From: Streptococcus suis
GTDB lineage: Bacteria > Bacillota > Bacilli > Lactobacillales > Streptococcaceae
DNA length: 64,000 bases
Assembly: GCF_016775005.1 (NCBI RefSeq)
Contig: NZ_JAEUXI010000001.1
Span: 420,590 to 484,589 of the forward strand
Reading direction: 5' to 3'
The stretch's first letter is position 1. The number at the start of each line of letters is the position of its first letter. Below, piece after piece: positions 1 through 9,706 of this stretch. The notes under the pieces were generated by a model. The model was not told the origin of the DNA. It did no database searches and saw nothing but the letters and a program-made list of their open reading frames with translations. Both the position numbers and the translations under genes were made by a program.

Positions 1-91
1 CTGATAAAGGAACACGGGTGATGTCCAATTCTGCCAACAGACTTTCTTCCATTGTCGTGCTTGAATCCGTTACAATTTTAACTCGTGACAT
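1..91 (-). CDS. DegV family protein, N-terminal fragment
   Basis: Only the first 30 codons are inside the window. The reading frame begins at the ATG complementary to 89-91 and reads MSRVKIVTDSSTTM. The VTDSS motif near the N-terminus is the hallmark of DegV proteins, which bind a fatty acid and, in Gram-positive bacteria, act as FakB-like partners of fatty acid kinase. A TATAAT-like -10 lies on the minus strand at 127-132. The rest of the gene is off the left edge, so the family call rests on this short stretch. Confidence 0.8.
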   Translation of the reverse strand, partial: MSRVKIVTDSSTTMEESLLAELDITRVPLS

Positions 92-179
92 ACAACTTCC
101 TACTTTTCTTTTCAATGAATACCACTATTATATCAAATTTGGGCCAATTTTTGGAAATTTTATAATAATAACCTAAAAG

Positions 180-206
180 AAAAAGGATAGAGTCCCTACC
201 CTTTTT
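180..206 (-). terminator. Intrinsic terminator of recN
   Basis: An 11-bp stem (180-190 with 196-206, one G-T pair) around a 5-nt loop contains the recN stop codon. On the minus strand the right arm ends in a T-run. Confidence 0.7.
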
Positions 207-1857
207 CGACTAATTCTCTGGCTTGTGCGCGTGCTGCAGCAGATACAGTGTCGCCGGCAAGCATTTTCGCAATTTCTTCGATGCGCTCTTCCATTTCCAA
301 CAAGCGGACCCGTGAAATTGTCTTTTCTTGATCTGAAACCTTTTCAATAAAGAACTGGTGATCCGCTATAGCGATTACCTGAGGCAGGTGGGAAATCGCC
401 AAAACTTGGCCAAATTGCCCAATCTTGTAAATCTTTTGAGCGATGGCCTGAGCAACTCGACCTGATACCCCCGTGTCAACTTCGTCGAACACAATTGCGG
501 TCTTGCCTTCCTTACGAGCCAAGGCGGATTTAATAGCCAACATCAGGCGGGATAATTCTCCTCCAGAAGCTACTTTTACCAAGGGTTTCAAGTCTTCACC
601 AGGGTTGGTTGCGATGTAGAATTCTACTGTTTGGTTACCTTCTCGGTTAAACTTACCCTTGAAAAATTGCACTTGAAAGCGAGCTTTTTCCATATACAGG
701 TCTTTCAACTCTTGTGCAATATCTGCTTCCAATTCCTTAGCTAAGCCTTGTCTAGCTACTAGCAACTGATCTGCCAAGGAAACCAATTGTTTTTCTAAAT
801 GTTTTAATTGGCCTTCAAAATCTTGCTCCCCTTGATTTCGACCAGTTAAGAGATTGTATTCTTCTGTAATCTTGTCCAAATAGTCCAAGACATGGGCCAG
901 GTCGCCTCCATATTTCTTGGTCATGGAGTGAATCACATCCAAACGTTGTTCCAGTTGCAGTAAACGATTGCCATCAAAATCCAGATCGTCGATGATGTCT
1001 CCCAAACGCTTAGTCACTTCTTCAACGACATAGTAGGACTCTGTCAAATTTGTGGACAGTTCTTTATAGTCTGGATCAAATTCTTCCAAACTTTGTAAAT
1101 CATTCATGGCAGATCGAAGATTGGATAGGCTGGAAAAATCTTCATTGTCCAGTAGAACAAAGGCGTTGGTCAATGTATCTGCAATCTGCTTATGATTCAA
1201 AAGACGGTCACGTTCTTGATGGAGCTGGCGATCTTCACCCGCCTTGAGTTCTGCCGCCTCAATCTCAGCAATCTGGTACTCCAGCATCTCGATGCGGGCC
1301 TTATGCTCTAATTCATTGCGCTGTTTTTCAAGCACTAGCTTGCGCATGGTACGATAGGACTCAAAGGCCTCTTGGTAAGCTGTTTTCAATTCCCAAAAAG
1401 CTTGGTCGCCAAAACTATCCAATAAACGGATATGGTGCTGGGCCTTCATCAATTCTTCTTGATCATGTTGGCCATGAATATCTACTAAGAATTGGCCGAC
1501 TTGTTTGAGGACAGACAAATTAACCAATTGACCGTTGATTCGGCTGACAGATCGCCCATTTTGTAGGATTTCCCGACGGATAATCAGCTCATCGGTCACC
1601 TCAATCCCCTGCTCTTCCAATACTTGCTCCAGGGCTCTGCTTTGTTCCAAGGAAAAAAGACCCTCAATCTCAGCTTTGGGACAGCCGTGGCGGATAACAT
1701 CTGTCGTCGCGCGTGCTCCCAGCATCAGGTTCATGGCGTCGATGATGATCGATTTTCCGGCGCCTGTCTCCCCTGTTAAGACGGTCATACCTTTGTCAAA
1801 GGTCAAGGAGACTTCTTCAATAATGGCAAAGTTCTTGATCGAAATATCTAGTAACAT
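196..1857 (-). CDS. recN: DNA repair protein RecN
   Basis: RecN is an SMC-like ATPase that acts in double-strand-break repair. The 553-residue length is usual for the family. The Walker A motif GETGAGKS is at residues 29-36, the ABC signature SGGELSR at about 430, and the Walker B segment VFDEVDTGVSG at about 455, with a long coiled-coil middle between them. It is the last gene of a tightly packed minus-strand run (xseA, xseB, ispA, tlyA, argR, recN), starting 1 nt after the argR stop. This neighbourhood is conserved in streptococci and Bacillus, and a hairpin terminator sits at its stop codon. Confidence 0.97.
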   Translation of the reverse strand: MLLDISIKNFAIIEEVSLTFDKGMTVLTGETGAGKSIIIDAMNLMLGARATTDVIRHGCPKAEIEGLFSLEQSRALEQVLEEQGIEVTDELIIRREILQNGRSVSRINGQLVNLSVLKQVGQFLVDIHGQHDQEELMKAQHHIRLLDSFGDQAFWELKTAYQEAFESYRTMRKLVLEKQRNELEHKARIEMLEYQIAEIEAAELKAGEDRQLHQERDRLLNHKQIADTLTNAFVLLDNEDFSSLSNLRSAMNDLQSLEEFDPDYKELSTNLTESYYVVEEVTKRLGDIIDDLDFDGNRLLQLEQRLDVIHSMTKKYGGDLAHVLDYLDKITEEYNLLTGRNQGEQDFEGQLKHLEKQLVSLADQLLVARQGLAKELEADIAQELKDLYMEKARFQVQFFKGKFNREGNQTVEFYIATNPGEDLKPLVKVASGGELSRLMLAIKSALARKEGKTAIVFDEVDTGVSGRVAQAIAQKIYKIGQFGQVLAISHLPQVIAIADHQFFIEKVSDQEKTISRVRLLEMEERIEEIAKMLAGDTVSAAARAQARELVEKG

Positions 1858-1858
1858 C

Positions 1859-2284
1859 CTACCACATCCTTATTGTCTGCTGGATTTGCGGAAGATAATC
1901 TTCATCTTTCACAATCAGCAAAATGCTATCATCATCAGCGATGACGCTGAAGACTTGGTCCCCAAACTGCTCCAAAATTTGGCGCTTAATCACCAAGGCG
2001 GAACCTGGAACCAGGTCAATATGGATCATCTTGTCCATGCTTCTCAAGTGTAGGATTGACTTGGTTTCTGGTGATTTTTGCTTGGGCTTTGGCAAACCGT
2101 AAATGTAGGTGTTATCGGCCGTTGGAACCTTGATAATCCCCAATTCTTTAATATCACGCGAAACAGTCGCCTGTGTTGCCTGAACCCCAAAGTCTTTCAG
2201 GCGCTCTACAATCTCATCTTGGGTATCGATTGGATAGCGGACTACCAGGTCCTGTATTAATTCTAAACGTTCTTTTTTATTCAT
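1859..2284 (-). CDS. argR: Arginine repressor family regulator, ArgR/AhrC-type
   Basis: This is a 141-residue transcriptional regulator with an N-terminal winged helix (SRDIKELG in the recognition region) and a C-terminal oligomerisation and arginine-binding domain (VIADDDSILLI). ArgR proteins form hexamers and control arginine metabolism with arginine as corepressor. I chose the ATG at 2284 (MNKKERLELIQ), which overlaps the end of tlyA by 8 nt; a longer frame upstream adds 28 residues without family similarity. Streptococci often carry several ArgR paralogues, and the one beside recN is not necessarily the arginine-operon regulator. Confidence 0.93.
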   Translation of the reverse strand: MNKKERLELIQDLVVRYPIDTQDEIVERLKDFGVQATQATVSRDIKELGIIKVPTADNTYIYGLPKPKQKSPETKSILHLRSMDKMIHIDLVPGSALVIKRQILEQFGDQVFSVIADDDSILLIVKDEDYLPQIQQTIRMW

Positions 2285-3098
2285 CCTTCTGAAATTCCTC
2301 ATGTGCCAATTGAACCAACTGAGAAAGGTTGATTGTGGTCTCAAACTGGGCTGATTCTGATTTTTCAAGCAGGGCTAAAAATTCAATATTACCATGCCCG
2401 CCTTGGACTGGAGAAAAGGTCAAACCCTTGACAGAAAAACCTGTTGCAATAGCCATTGCAGTTACTTGCTCTAAAACTTTGAGATGGACAGCCTTGTCCT
2501 TGACAATGCCATTTTTCCCAATCTGTTCCCGTCCGGCTTCAAATTGTGGTTTAACCAAGGCAACCACCTGGCCCTTGTCTGCCAAAATGCCATGCAGAGC
2601 TGGCAAAATCAAGTTCAGGGAGATGAAGCTGACATCAATAGAGGCAAAGGTCGGTTGCCCTGCTTCAAAATCAGCTAACTCAGCATAGCGGAAATTATAC
2701 TGCTCCATGCTGATAACCCGCTCATCCTGACGCAATTTCCACGCCAGCTGATTGGTACCGACATCCACTGCATAGACCTGCTTGGCACCTGCCTGCAACA
2801 TAACATCCGTAAATCCACCTGTCGAAGCTCCAATATCAATCGTTGTCTGCCCTTCAACTGATAATTCGAAAAACTCCATGGCTTTCTCTAATTTGAGACC
2901 ACCTCGACTGACATACTTGAGTTTTTCGCCCTTGAGCTTGAGTTCAATTCCCTCGTCAATTTTCTCGCCAGGTTTATCATAGCGTTCGCCATTGATGACG
3001 GATACAACTAAGCCAGCCATAACTCCACGCTTAGCCTGCTCCCGCGTCTCGAAAAGCCCCTGTTTATAAGCTAATACATCTACTCTTTCCTTAGCCAT
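2277..3098 (-). CDS. tlyA: TlyA family rRNA 2'-O-methyltransferase (hemolysin A-like)
   Basis: This 273-residue protein has an N-terminal S4 RNA-binding domain (about residues 3-65) followed by an FtsJ-like methyltransferase domain. The SAM-binding motif is TIDIGASTGGFTDVM at residues 86-100. Family members methylate ribose in 16S and/or 23S rRNA; the old name hemolysin is historical and does not imply a toxin. It overlaps the 3' end of ispA by 8 nt and argR by 8 nt, so it is translationally packed in the recN operon. Confidence 0.92.
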   Translation of the reverse strand: MAKERVDVLAYKQGLFETREQAKRGVMAGLVVSVINGERYDKPGEKIDEGIELKLKGEKLKYVSRGGLKLEKAMEFFELSVEGQTTIDIGASTGGFTDVMLQAGAKQVYAVDVGTNQLAWKLRQDERVISMEQYNFRYAELADFEAGQPTFASIDVSFISLNLILPALHGILADKGQVVALVKPQFEAGREQIGKNGIVKDKAVHLKVLEQVTAMAIATGFSVKGLTFSPVQGGHGNIEFLALLEKSESAQFETTINLSQLVQLAHEEFQKDE

Positions 3099-3963
3099 TG
3101 ATTCGTAAACTTTCTATCAATTGATACACTTCTTGCCCCTTAAAGCCATTGTGTTCTTCTAATTCCTTAAAAATAGCCACAGCCTTATTCAATGAATCCT
3201 GAACAATGAATTTGGACTCCTCCAATCCTAACAAACTTGGATAAGTTGCTTTTTCAGCCGCCAAATCTTTCTGAGGCGTTTTGCCCAATTCATCAAAATC
3301 TGCCGTCACATCTAAAATGTCATCTCGAACCTGAAAGGCATGACCAATCAACATCCCAGCTTGCCACAAGGAACCGACAACAGAACTAGGCTGTTGCGCA
3401 ATAATCCCTGCTGCATGAAATGGATAGGTCAAAAGACGACCTGTCTTATTTTCATGAATTTTAATTAGGTCAAAAATTTCCATCTCTTTTCCTTCACCTA
3501 GCATGTCCAGCATTTGACCGCCGACCATCCCAAAGGTTCCAGATGCTAATGACATAAGCTGTACCAATTCAAGTAAAACTTGATTTGGCAAATCAGCCAG
3601 AGACAAGAGACCAAAAGCGTCTAAAAAGAGGCTATCGCCTGCTAAAATAGCTGTCGCTTCGTCAAATTTCTTATGGTTAGTCAGTCGACCTCTACGATAA
3701 TCATCATTATCCATAGCTGGCAAATCATCATGAATCAGGCTTCCCGTGTGAATCATCTCTAAGGCAGCGGCCACTTGGTAGTGGGCTTGCTGCAGTTCAA
3801 CCCCAAATCCTTCCACGATTTGAAGCAATAAGACCGGTCGAATCCTTTTTCCACCACCATCAATCGAATACAAAATCGCATCAATCAATTCTTCTGAAAC
3901 AATGGTTCCACGCTTGTAATAAAAATCGCGAATTTCCTGATCAATCCGTTTCACATCAACCAT
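3091..3963 (-). CDS. ispA: Farnesyl (geranyl) diphosphate synthase
   Basis: A 290-residue prenyl transferase that condenses isopentenyl diphosphate with allylic diphosphates to give the C15 precursor for longer isoprenoids such as undecaprenyl phosphate. The first aspartate-rich motif is DDLPAMD at residues 79-85 and the second is RDDILD at about 212. It overlaps xseB by 8 nt. The xseA-xseB-ispA order is typical of Firmicutes. Confidence 0.95.
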   Translation of the reverse strand: MVDVKRIDQEIRDFYYKRGTIVSEELIDAILYSIDGGGKRIRPVLLLQIVEGFGVELQQAHYQVAAALEMIHTGSLIHDDLPAMDNDDYRRGRLTNHKKFDEATAILAGDSLFLDAFGLLSLADLPNQVLLELVQLMSLASGTFGMVGGQMLDMLGEGKEMEIFDLIKIHENKTGRLLTYPFHAAGIIAQQPSSVVGSLWQAGMLIGHAFQVRDDILDVTADFDELGKTPQKDLAAEKATYPSLLGLEESKFIVQDSLNKAVAIFKELEEHNGFKGQEVYQLIESLRING

Positions 3964-4177
3964 TATTCATCTCCGCTTCACTACCATCAGCCTGCATGAC
4001 CTTGACCAAGGTCTTTTCAGCTTCCGCCAGTGTCTTTTGCAGGTCTTTAGACAGAATCATTCCTTTTTGAAACTCGGCAAGTGCCTCTTCCAAGGCCACA
4101 TCGCCCTGTTCCAACTTGGTCACGATTCCTTCTAATTCAGCTAAGTTTTCTTCAAATGTTTTCGTCTTTTTGGACAT
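3956..4177 (-). CDS. xseB: Exodeoxyribonuclease VII small subunit
   Basis: A 73-residue, mostly helical protein with the family pattern ([20 protein letters not shown]). It forms a complex with several copies per XseA subunit to degrade single-stranded DNA. Its start codon lies inside the last 26 nt of xseA, which suggests translational coupling. Confidence 0.95.
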   Translation of the reverse strand: MSKKTKTFEENLAELEGIVTKLEQGDVALEEALAEFQKGMILSKDLQKTLAEAEKTLVKVMQADGSEAEMNNG

Positions 4178-5495
4178 GATTTACCTCCACTTGTAGCTGA
4201 CCGTCTCGCATGCGAACTGTCAACCGATCATTCTCTTCAATTGCTGTGACACTATCTGCCACTCGTCCTTCTTTTTCCACTAGAGCATAACCACGGGCTA
4301 CAATGCGACTGGTATCCAGCATGGTCAAGGCTTCCATAAGTTTATCTGCTTTTGCTACCTTATTATCATAGATATTTGCCATATTGCTCTTCAGTAGGCG
4401 TTGTTGCTGACCAACTTTTTCAATTAATCCTTCCAGTCTTCGTTCAAGCTGGATGCCCTGCAGGCGCTGATCAAGTAAAAGACTAGCCTGTTTTTGTTGC
4501 CCATAGACTTCTCTCATTCGTACTTGAAGTTGATGAGTCAGTCTATCTAATTTTTGTACATAGCCATCATAGAGGCGCTCGGGTTGACGAAAGAGGACGG
4601 ATTGGCTAATTTTTTCAACCTGTCCACGCAAGTATTTCAACCGATTGGTCATGGCCTGAAAAGATCGGGTTTCCTGCTGGTTCAAATAACCCAACAAATC
4701 AGCCTTGGTGACTGGGGTAGCCAGTTCTGCTGCTGCAGTTGGTGTTGCCGCCCGCCTATCTGCTACAAAATCAGCCAAGGTCGTATCCGTTTCATGCCCC
4801 ACGCTGGAAATGATAGGAATGCGAGATTCAAAAATCGCTCGCACCACTCGCTCTTCATTAAAAGCCCAGAGGTCTTCGATGGACCCGCCACCACGACCGA
4901 CGATGAGAACATCTAAATCTTCACGCTGGTTGGCACGTTGAATATTGGTCGCTACTTCCTTAGCCGCCCCATCTCCTTGAACCTTTGTCGGATAGAGGAC
5001 AATTTCCACTCCAGGAAAGCGGCGGCTAACGGTTGTAATAATATCCTGAATAACCGCTCCGCTTGGACTAGTAATCACGCCGATTTTTTTCGTAAAACGT
5101 GGCAAGACTTGCTTGAATTCTGGTTTAAACAGTCCTTCGTCTGCCAAAGCTTTCTTCAACTGCTCAAACTTGATTGCCAAGGCACCAATCCCATCCGGCT
5201 CTGCTTTTTCAATGACGATGGAATAGGACCCGCTTGGTTCATAGAGCTGAACACGGCCGACGGCATTGATCTTCATCCCCTCTTCCAGTTCAAATCCTAG
5301 CTGTTTATAGACCCCTGCCCACATGGTCGCTTGAATGACAGCCTTATCGTCTTTCAAGGAAAAATACTGATGACTTGGTCGCTTACGGAAGTTGGACACT
5401 TGACCAGTCAGGTAAACACGTTCCAAATAGGGATCTCGATCAAACTTTAATTTTAAATACTTGGTTAGATGGCTAACCGACAGATATTCAACCAT
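4152..5495 (-). CDS. xseA: Exodeoxyribonuclease VII large subunit
   Basis: A 447-residue catalytic subunit with an N-terminal OB-fold ([17 protein letters not shown] region), the catalytic core ([14 protein letters not shown] near residue 150, [26 protein letters not shown] as shorter segments) and a C-terminal coiled coil. I chose the ATG at 5495 because it follows GGAG by 5 nt; a GTG two codons upstream is in frame but worse placed. This is the first gene of the run ending at recN. Confidence 0.95.
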   Translation of the reverse strand: MVEYLSVSHLTKYLKLKFDRDPYLERVYLTGQVSNFRKRPSHQYFSLKDDKAVIQATMWAGVYKQLGFELEEGMKINAVGRVQLYEPSGSYSIVIEKAEPDGIGALAIKFEQLKKALADEGLFKPEFKQVLPRFTKKIGVITSPSGAVIQDIITTVSRRFPGVEIVLYPTKVQGDGAAKEVATNIQRANQREDLDVLIVGRGGGSIEDLWAFNEERVVRAIFESRIPIISSVGHETDTTLADFVADRRAATPTAAAELATPVTKADLLGYLNQQETRSFQAMTNRLKYLRGQVEKISQSVLFRQPERLYDGYVQKLDRLTHQLQVRMREVYGQQKQASLLLDQRLQGIQLERRLEGLIEKVGQQQRLLKSNMANIYDNKVAKADKLMEALTMLDTSRIVARGYALVEKEGRVADSVTAIEENDRLTVRMRDGQLQVEVNHVQKDENI

Positions 5496-5642
5496 GCCCA
5501 CTCCTTCTCTACTGTATCCCTACTATTATATCAAAAATTCCCTCTAATTTCCTCTTTGAAAAAACGGCTTTTTCTGATTAAAATTACTGTAAATTTTTCC
5601 AATTTACTATATAATATTATCAAGAACTTCAAGGAGAAAAAT

Positions 5643-6551
5643 ATGAAATTAGATGATCTGAGACAAAGTAAAAACATAGAAGATCGCCGAGAGCAATCCA
5701 GTTCTGGTATAAACTATCGACAGGCAAGTGGCGGTAGCAACCTTCTCTTTAGCCTCCTCTTTTCAAGACTGGGATGGAAGGGCAAATTGGTCTTGATTCT
5801 GGTCTTTCTACTTTTTGGCGGAATGTCTGGCTTGGGAAATCTCTTGCCAGGATCGACCTCCTATAACCAATACCAGTCCAGTCAGGTAACGACCTCTGGC
5901 ACCAATATCTCCGACCAAGATGCCATTTTCATGAGTAAGGTCCTAGGCTCAACAGAAGACTTTTGGACACAAGAATTTGCCAACAATGGCTATACATATG
6001 ACGCTCCAACTCTGGTCTTCTACTCCGATCAGACCCAAACTGGATGCGGAATCGGTTCTTCTCAAGCAGGTCCCTTCTACTGTTCTGCAGATCAAAAAAT
6101 CTATATTGATACGACCTTTTATCAAGAATTGTCCAACCGCTACAATGCCGCAGGCGACTTTGCTATGGCATACGTTATTGCTCACGAAGTTGGACACCAT
6201 GTTCAAAACGAATTGGGAATCCTTGGTGCCTATCATCAAAAACGCGCCCAGTTATCTGATAAAGAAGGTAATGCCCTCAACGTTCGTTTGGAGCTACAAG
6301 CGGACTACTATGCTGGAGCATGGGCCAAATACGTGGAAGGTCAAGGTCTCCTGGAGGTTGGAGACATAGAAGAGGCAATGAATGCAGCTCATGCTGTTGG
6401 TGATGATACCCTCCAACAAGAAGCCTATGGCCGTACCGTTCCTGATAGTTTCACACATGGGACCTCTGCCCAACGTAAAAAATGGTTTGACCTCGGTTAT
6501 ACCCACGGTGACTTAGCGCACGGGGATACATTCTCTGTTGCCAATCCTTAA
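5643..6551 (+). CDS. Membrane-anchored neutral zinc metallopeptidase (YpfJ family)
   Basis: A 302-residue protein with a short hydrophilic N-terminus, one membrane segment at about residues 49-70 and an extracellular domain carrying the zinc-binding HEVGHH motif at about residues 181-186. It matches the YpfJ/putative neutral zinc metallopeptidase family; substrates are not established. The start is the ATG at 5643 behind AAGGAGAA; an open frame extends upstream but the extra segment overlaps the divergent xseA promoter region. A TATAAT box sits about 40 nt upstream with a weak TGTAAA -35. It is a single-gene unit divergent from xseA. Confidence 0.85.
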   Translation: MKLDDLRQSKNIEDRREQSSSGINYRQASGGSNLLFSLLFSRLGWKGKLVLILVFLLFGGMSGLGNLLPGSTSYNQYQSSQVTTSGTNISDQDAIFMSKVLGSTEDFWTQEFANNGYTYDAPTLVFYSDQTQTGCGIGSSQAGPFYCSADQKIYIDTTFYQELSNRYNAAGDFAMAYVIAHEVGHHVQNELGILGAYHQKRAQLSDKEGNALNVRLELQADYYAGAWAKYVEGQGLLEVGDIEEAMNAAHAVGDDTLQQEAYGRTVPDSFTHGTSAQRKKWFDLGYTHGDLAHGDTFSVANP

Positions 6552-6558
6552 AAATGCA

Positions 6559-6582
6559 ATCCCTAGTCAAAAGACTGGGGAT
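6559..6582 (+). terminator. Terminator of the YpfJ-like gene
   Basis: A 10-bp stem (6559-6568 with 6573-6582, loop AAAA) is followed by a short T-rich stretch, 8 nt after the stop codon. Confidence 0.7.
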
Positions 6583-6599
6583 TTTCTTATATAAAAAAC

Positions 6600-6621
6600 G
6601 AGGTCAGCTCTTGCCAACCTC
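6600..6621 (-). terminator. Terminator of folD
   Basis: On the minus strand a 9-bp stem with two G-T pairs (6613-6621 with 6600-6608, 4-nt loop) precedes a T-run at 6592-6598. Confidence 0.65.
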
Positions 6622-6632
6622 ATCTATTTTTT

Positions 6633-7481
6633 CTATTTCCCACTTCTGACACAGGCTTCATAAGTTTGCTCCATAAGCATAGTAATGGTCATAGGCCCAA
6701 CTCCTCCTGGAACTGGGGTGATGTGGCTGGCTAGATCTGCCACTTCATCATACTTGACATCCCCAATCAGTTTGCCATTTTCATCCCGGTTCATGCCCAC
6801 ATCAATCACGACTGCACCTGGCTTGATGAAATCCTTGGTCACAAAATGTCCACGGCCAATGGCAACGACAAGAATATCCGCTTGACGAGCCAATTCTGGC
6901 AGATTTTGTGTCCGAGAATGGGCAATGGTTACCGTCGCATTAGCATCCAGCAGAAGCTGGGCCATGGGTTTTCCCACAATATTGGAACGACCGATGACAA
7001 GGGCTGACTTGCCTTCTAGGTCAATCTGGTATTCCTTGAACATCTCCATAATCCCTGCTGGAGTAGAGGGAATCATGACCGGATGGCCAGACCAGAATTT
7101 CCCCATATTGGTCGGATGAAAACCGTCCACATCCTTGTCTGGATCAATAGCCAACAAAACTTTTTCTTCGCTGATGTGGGCGGGTAGAGGTAACTGTACC
7201 AAAATACCATGCCATTCATCAGATTGATTGTAGCCTTCGATTAATTCCAACAATTCAGCTTCTGAAATAGTATCCGGTACTCTCACCACCTCGCTCTTAA
7301 ATCCTGCTGCAAGGGCTGAACGCTCTTTGTTGCGAACATAGACCTGACTAGCAGGGTCTTCACCCACCAAAATAACAACAAGACCTGGCACCAAGCCTTT
7401 TTCCTCTTTTAATTGAGCTGTTTTTTCTGCCAAGGCAGCCTGCATTTTTACTGCCAAAGCCTTTCCATCAATCACGACCAT
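6633..7481 (-). CDS. folD: Bifunctional methylene-THF dehydrogenase / methenyl-THF cyclohydrolase
   Basis: A 282-residue cytosolic enzyme that interconverts 5,10-methylene-THF, methenyl-THF and 10-formyl-THF. Visible family signatures are the YVRNKERSA segment with the catalytic lysine, [20 protein letters not shown] and the Rossmann segment [12 protein letters not shown] chose the ATG at 7481 ([10 protein letters not shown]) behind GAGGAG; a frame 10 codons longer has no better signal. It is monocistronic with its own terminator. Confidence 0.96.
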   Translation of the reverse strand: MVVIDGKALAVKMQAALAEKTAQLKEEKGLVPGLVVILVGEDPASQVYVRNKERSALAAGFKSEVVRVPDTISEAELLELIEGYNQSDEWHGILVQLPLPAHISEEKVLLAIDPDKDVDGFHPTNMGKFWSGHPVMIPSTPAGIMEMFKEYQIDLEGKSALVIGRSNIVGKPMAQLLLDANATVTIAHSRTQNLPELARQADILVVAIGRGHFVTKDFIKPGAVVIDVGMNRDENGKLIGDVKYDEVADLASHITPVPGGVGPMTITMLMEQTYEACVRSGK

Positions 7482-7572
7482 CTCTTGAATTCTCCTCACT
7501 TTTTTCTTCATTATACCTTATTTTTCAACCTTCTGACTCACTTACTTCCCAAAATCACCAAAAAATATAAAA

Positions 7573-7594
7573 AACTCCGAACAATGTCGGAGTT
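7573..7594 (-). terminator. Terminator of the amino-acid ABC operon
   Basis: An 8-bp GC-containing stem (7587-7594 with 7573-7580) is followed on the minus strand by an A/T-rich tail with T-runs. It begins 5 nt after the stop codon of the ATPase gene. Confidence 0.75.
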
Positions 7595-7598
7595 AATC

Positions 7599-8333
7599 TT
7601 ACAAGACTTTAGATAAGAAATCCTTGGTCCGTTCTTCTTTGGTGTGTTCGAAAACTTCTTCTGGCGTGCCATCTTCAACAATGACACCTCCATCCATGAA
7701 GATAACACGGTCAGCCACCTCACGCGCAAATCCCATCTCATGGGTCACGATGACCATGGTCATCCCAGACTTAGCCAGGTCCTGCATAACCGCAAGGACC
7801 TCACCGACCATCTCAGGGTCAAGGGCAGAGGTCGGCTCATCAAAGAGCAAGACATCTGGATCCATAGCCAAACCACGTGCAATGGCAATCCGCTGCTGCT
7901 GACCACCTGAAAGACTTTGTGGATAGGCTTGCGCCTTATCTGGCAGCCCAACCTTTTCAAGCAATTCCTTAGCCTTAGCTTCAGCTTCTGCCTTTGCAAT
8001 GCCTTTTGTCTTAATTGGAGACAGGGTAATATTTTCCAAGACTGTCATATTTGGGAAAAGATTAAACTGTTGGAAAACCATCCCCATCTTTTCACGCATC
8101 TTGAAAATATCATTTGATTTATCTGTAATATCAACCCCTTCAAAAGTCACCGTTCCCTTGGTCGGAACTTCCAAGAGATTCATGGTCCGCAAGAAGGTTG
8201 ATTTTCCTGATCCAGAAGGTCCGATAATGACAACCACCTGGCCTTGTTGGATATCCAAGTCAATGCCTTTTAAGACTTCATTTTTTCCGAAATACTTATG
8301 CAAATTTCTGATTGAGATAATGGCATTAGTCAT
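7599..8333 (-). CDS. Polar amino-acid ABC transporter ATP-binding protein (GlnQ-like)
   Basis: A 244-residue ABC ATPase with Walker [10 protein letters not shown] at residues 38-46, signature LSGGQQQR near 140, and Walker [12 protein letters not shown] near 160. The sequence is of the polar amino-acid importer class (GlnQ/HisP/ArtM). It overlaps the permease gene by 8 nt. No substrate-binding protein gene lies beside the pair, so the partner must be encoded elsewhere and the substrate cannot be named from this locus. Confidence 0.9.
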   Translation of the reverse strand: MTNAIISIRNLHKYFGKNEVLKGIDLDIQQGQVVVIIGPSGSGKSTFLRTMNLLEVPTKGTVTFEGVDITDKSNDIFKMREKMGMVFQQFNLFPNMTVLENITLSPIKTKGIAKAEAEAKAKELLEKVGLPDKAQAYPQSLSGGQQQRIAIARGLAMDPDVLLFDEPTSALDPEMVGEVLAVMQDLAKSGMTMVIVTHEMGFAREVADRVIFMDGGVIVEDGTPEEVFEHTKEERTKDFLSKVL

Positions 8334-9015
8334 GGCTCTGACCTCCCTTGTTTAATTTCTTCTCAAAGCGCGTGATGGCAAACGTCAAAATACTGGTCAT
8401 CATCAAATAATAAGCGGCTGCTACAAAGTACGGCTCTCTAGTCAGATAAGTCATGGTTGCAACAGAACCTGCACCATTCCACAACTCAATCACACCAATG
8501 GTTGCCAACAATGAACTGTCCTTGACAATGGTCACAAATTCATTTCCCAAAGCAGGCAGGATGTTTTTAATAGCCTGGGGCATAATGACATAGCGCATAG
8601 CCTGAACCGGACGAATCCCTAGCGAGAAGGCTGCCTCTAGCTGACCTTTTGGAACAGCATTGATTCCTGCACGGATAGTCTCTGATACATAGGCGCCAGA
8701 GTTCATCGAAAGAATGACAATTCCTGGAATCAATCGTGTCAAATCCACTGACAACACACCCAATTGAAAAGTTGGTGCAGACAGGTGCATCATCGAAAAA
8801 GCAATCATAATCTGCACTAACATGGGTGTTCCACGGAAAATCCATACATACAGATTTGCAAACCAAACCAAGACCTTCCACTTACTGCGTTGAGCCAAAG
8901 CCAAAAGAAGACCTAAAATACTTCCGAAAAAGACAACAAAGAAGGCGATAATAATGGTTACCAAAGCTCCGTAATTAAAATAGCCTATATATTTTGAAAG
9001 AAAAGAAAAATCCAT
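8326..9015 (-). CDS. Amino-acid ABC transporter permease
   Basis: A 229-residue integral membrane protein with about five hydrophobic segments and the EAA-type coupling loop ([19 protein letters not shown]) near residues 125-145. It fits the HisM/GlnP permease family and would form the membrane channel for the ATPase overlapping its 3' end. The permease is not fused to a binding domain, unlike some streptococcal GlnPH proteins. Confidence 0.9.
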   Translation of the reverse strand: MDFSFLSKYIGYFNYGALVTIIIAFFVVFFGSILGLLLALAQRSKWKVLVWFANLYVWIFRGTPMLVQIMIAFSMMHLSAPTFQLGVLSVDLTRLIPGIVILSMNSGAYVSETIRAGINAVPKGQLEAAFSLGIRPVQAMRYVIMPQAIKNILPALGNEFVTIVKDSSLLATIGVIELWNGAGSVATMTYLTREPYFVAAAYYLMMTSILTFAITRFEKKLNKGGQSHD

Positions 9016-9044
9016 TTACATACTCCTAATCAACGATTTTCATA

Positions 9045-9073
9045 ATTATACCACGATGTGCATAAAAATTCAA
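9045..9073 (-). promoter_or_regulatory. Promoter of the amino-acid ABC operon
   Basis: The minus strand carries TTGAAT (9068-9073), a 17-nt spacer, and TATAAT (9045-9050) preceded by TGG, which makes an extended -10. It lies 30 nt upstream of the permease start. Confidence 0.7.
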
Positions 9074-9100
9074 ATATAAGGAAAAAATATTCAGAAGAAA

Positions 9101-9119
9101 AAGCGCTTCGTCAGCGCCT
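9101..9119 (-). terminator. Terminator of the DUF1797 gene
   Basis: A 7-bp stem (9113-9119 with 9101-9107, 5-nt loop) with a TTTTTC tail on the minus strand. Confidence 0.6.
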
Positions 9120-9131
9120 TCTTCGTCTCTT

Positions 9132-9362
9132 CTAGTAAAGAAGCTCGTAAATTTCCATTGCAATCAAATCAATGCTGTCAAAAGTATAGGTTTCTCTTGC
9201 AGCAACGTCTCTCAATGTAAAGACTGCACCATTGACTTCATCATTACTATAAGCAACCTCTGCCACAACGACACCCTCACGTTCAAAGTTGCGTTTCAAG
9301 GTTCCGCCATCACTGGCCATAGCCTGCAAACGGCTAATGATTCTCACCAAATGTGATTCCAT
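9132..9362 (-). CDS. DUF1797 (YkuJ-like) family protein
   Basis: A 76-residue small soluble protein. The pattern IISRLQAM near the N-terminus and TFDSIDLIAMEIYELL at the C-terminus matches the DUF1797 family typified by Bacillus YkuJ, whose function is unknown. It is monocistronic, with GGAGACA upstream of the ATG and a hairpin terminator downstream. Confidence 0.85.
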   Translation of the reverse strand: MESHLVRIISRLQAMASDGGTLKRNFEREGVVVAEVAYSNDEVNGAVFTLRDVAARETYTFDSIDLIAMEIYELLY

Positions 9363-9614
9363 AAAATGTCTCCTAATTCTTAGTATAGGTATATTTTACC
9401 ACACTTTTGATAATTTGTAAGTATTTTAGCTGGATAATCCCCTATTTTCCTTCCTTTTCTATTGGTTGATTTCGTGGTAAAATACAAGAAGAAAGGGGTT
9501 TCATCTATAAATACTCACAAATTCATCTTTATGCAATCACATCCCTTCAAAAATGGGACAGATTTTGTTCCCAAAACGAAACTACTGAAAACGAGAAAGG
9601 AAGATAGCAGATTC

Positions 9615-9642
9615 TTGCATTTTAATGGAAACTTGATATAAT
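9615..9642 (+). promoter_or_regulatory. Probable clpE promoter
   Basis: TTGCAT (9615-9620), a 16-nt spacer and TATAAT (9637-9642) precede clpE by about 65 nt. The CtsR-like box begins 10 nt after the -10, over the expected transcription start. Confidence 0.6.
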
Positions 9643-9651
9643 TGACTTATA

Positions 9652-9668
9652 TTTGACCTTTATTGACT
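9652..9668 (-). promoter_or_regulatory. CtsR-like heat-shock operator
   Basis: Read on the minus strand, this 17-mer is AGTCAATAAAGGTCAAA, two heptads separated by 3 nt, matching the known CtsR consensus (A/G)GTCAAANAN(A/G)GTCAAA at all but one defined position. A further GTCAA-like half-site lies on its left, at 9642-9646. CtsR represses clpE, clpP and similar genes in streptococci. Its position over the clpE start region fits repression. Confidence 0.8.
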
Positions 9669-9706
9669 AATAGTTTTTGGTCAGAAAATAGAAAAGAGGG
9701 AACGAT

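Larger units (their letters stand above)
9363..9706. other. 344-nt divergent intergenic region upstream of clpE
   Basis: It holds the clpE promoter and CtsR-like operator near its right end (separate entries). An extended -10-like TGGTAAAAT occurs near 9475-9482 and an imperfect GGGACA/TGTTCCC dyad near 9554-9572. A 36-codon open frame begins at ATG 9531, but it has no Shine-Dalgarno and runs through the clpE promoter, so I do not call it a gene. Confidence 0.5.

Noticed and set aside
1535..2053. 172-codon open frame on the plus strand opposite recN/argR
   Set aside because: Antisense shadow of two well-recognised genes, without a ribosome-binding site or family similarity.
9531..9641. 36-codon open frame upstream of clpE
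   Set aside because: No Shine-Dalgarno, and it runs through the clpE promoter and -10 box; chance is the simpler explanation.
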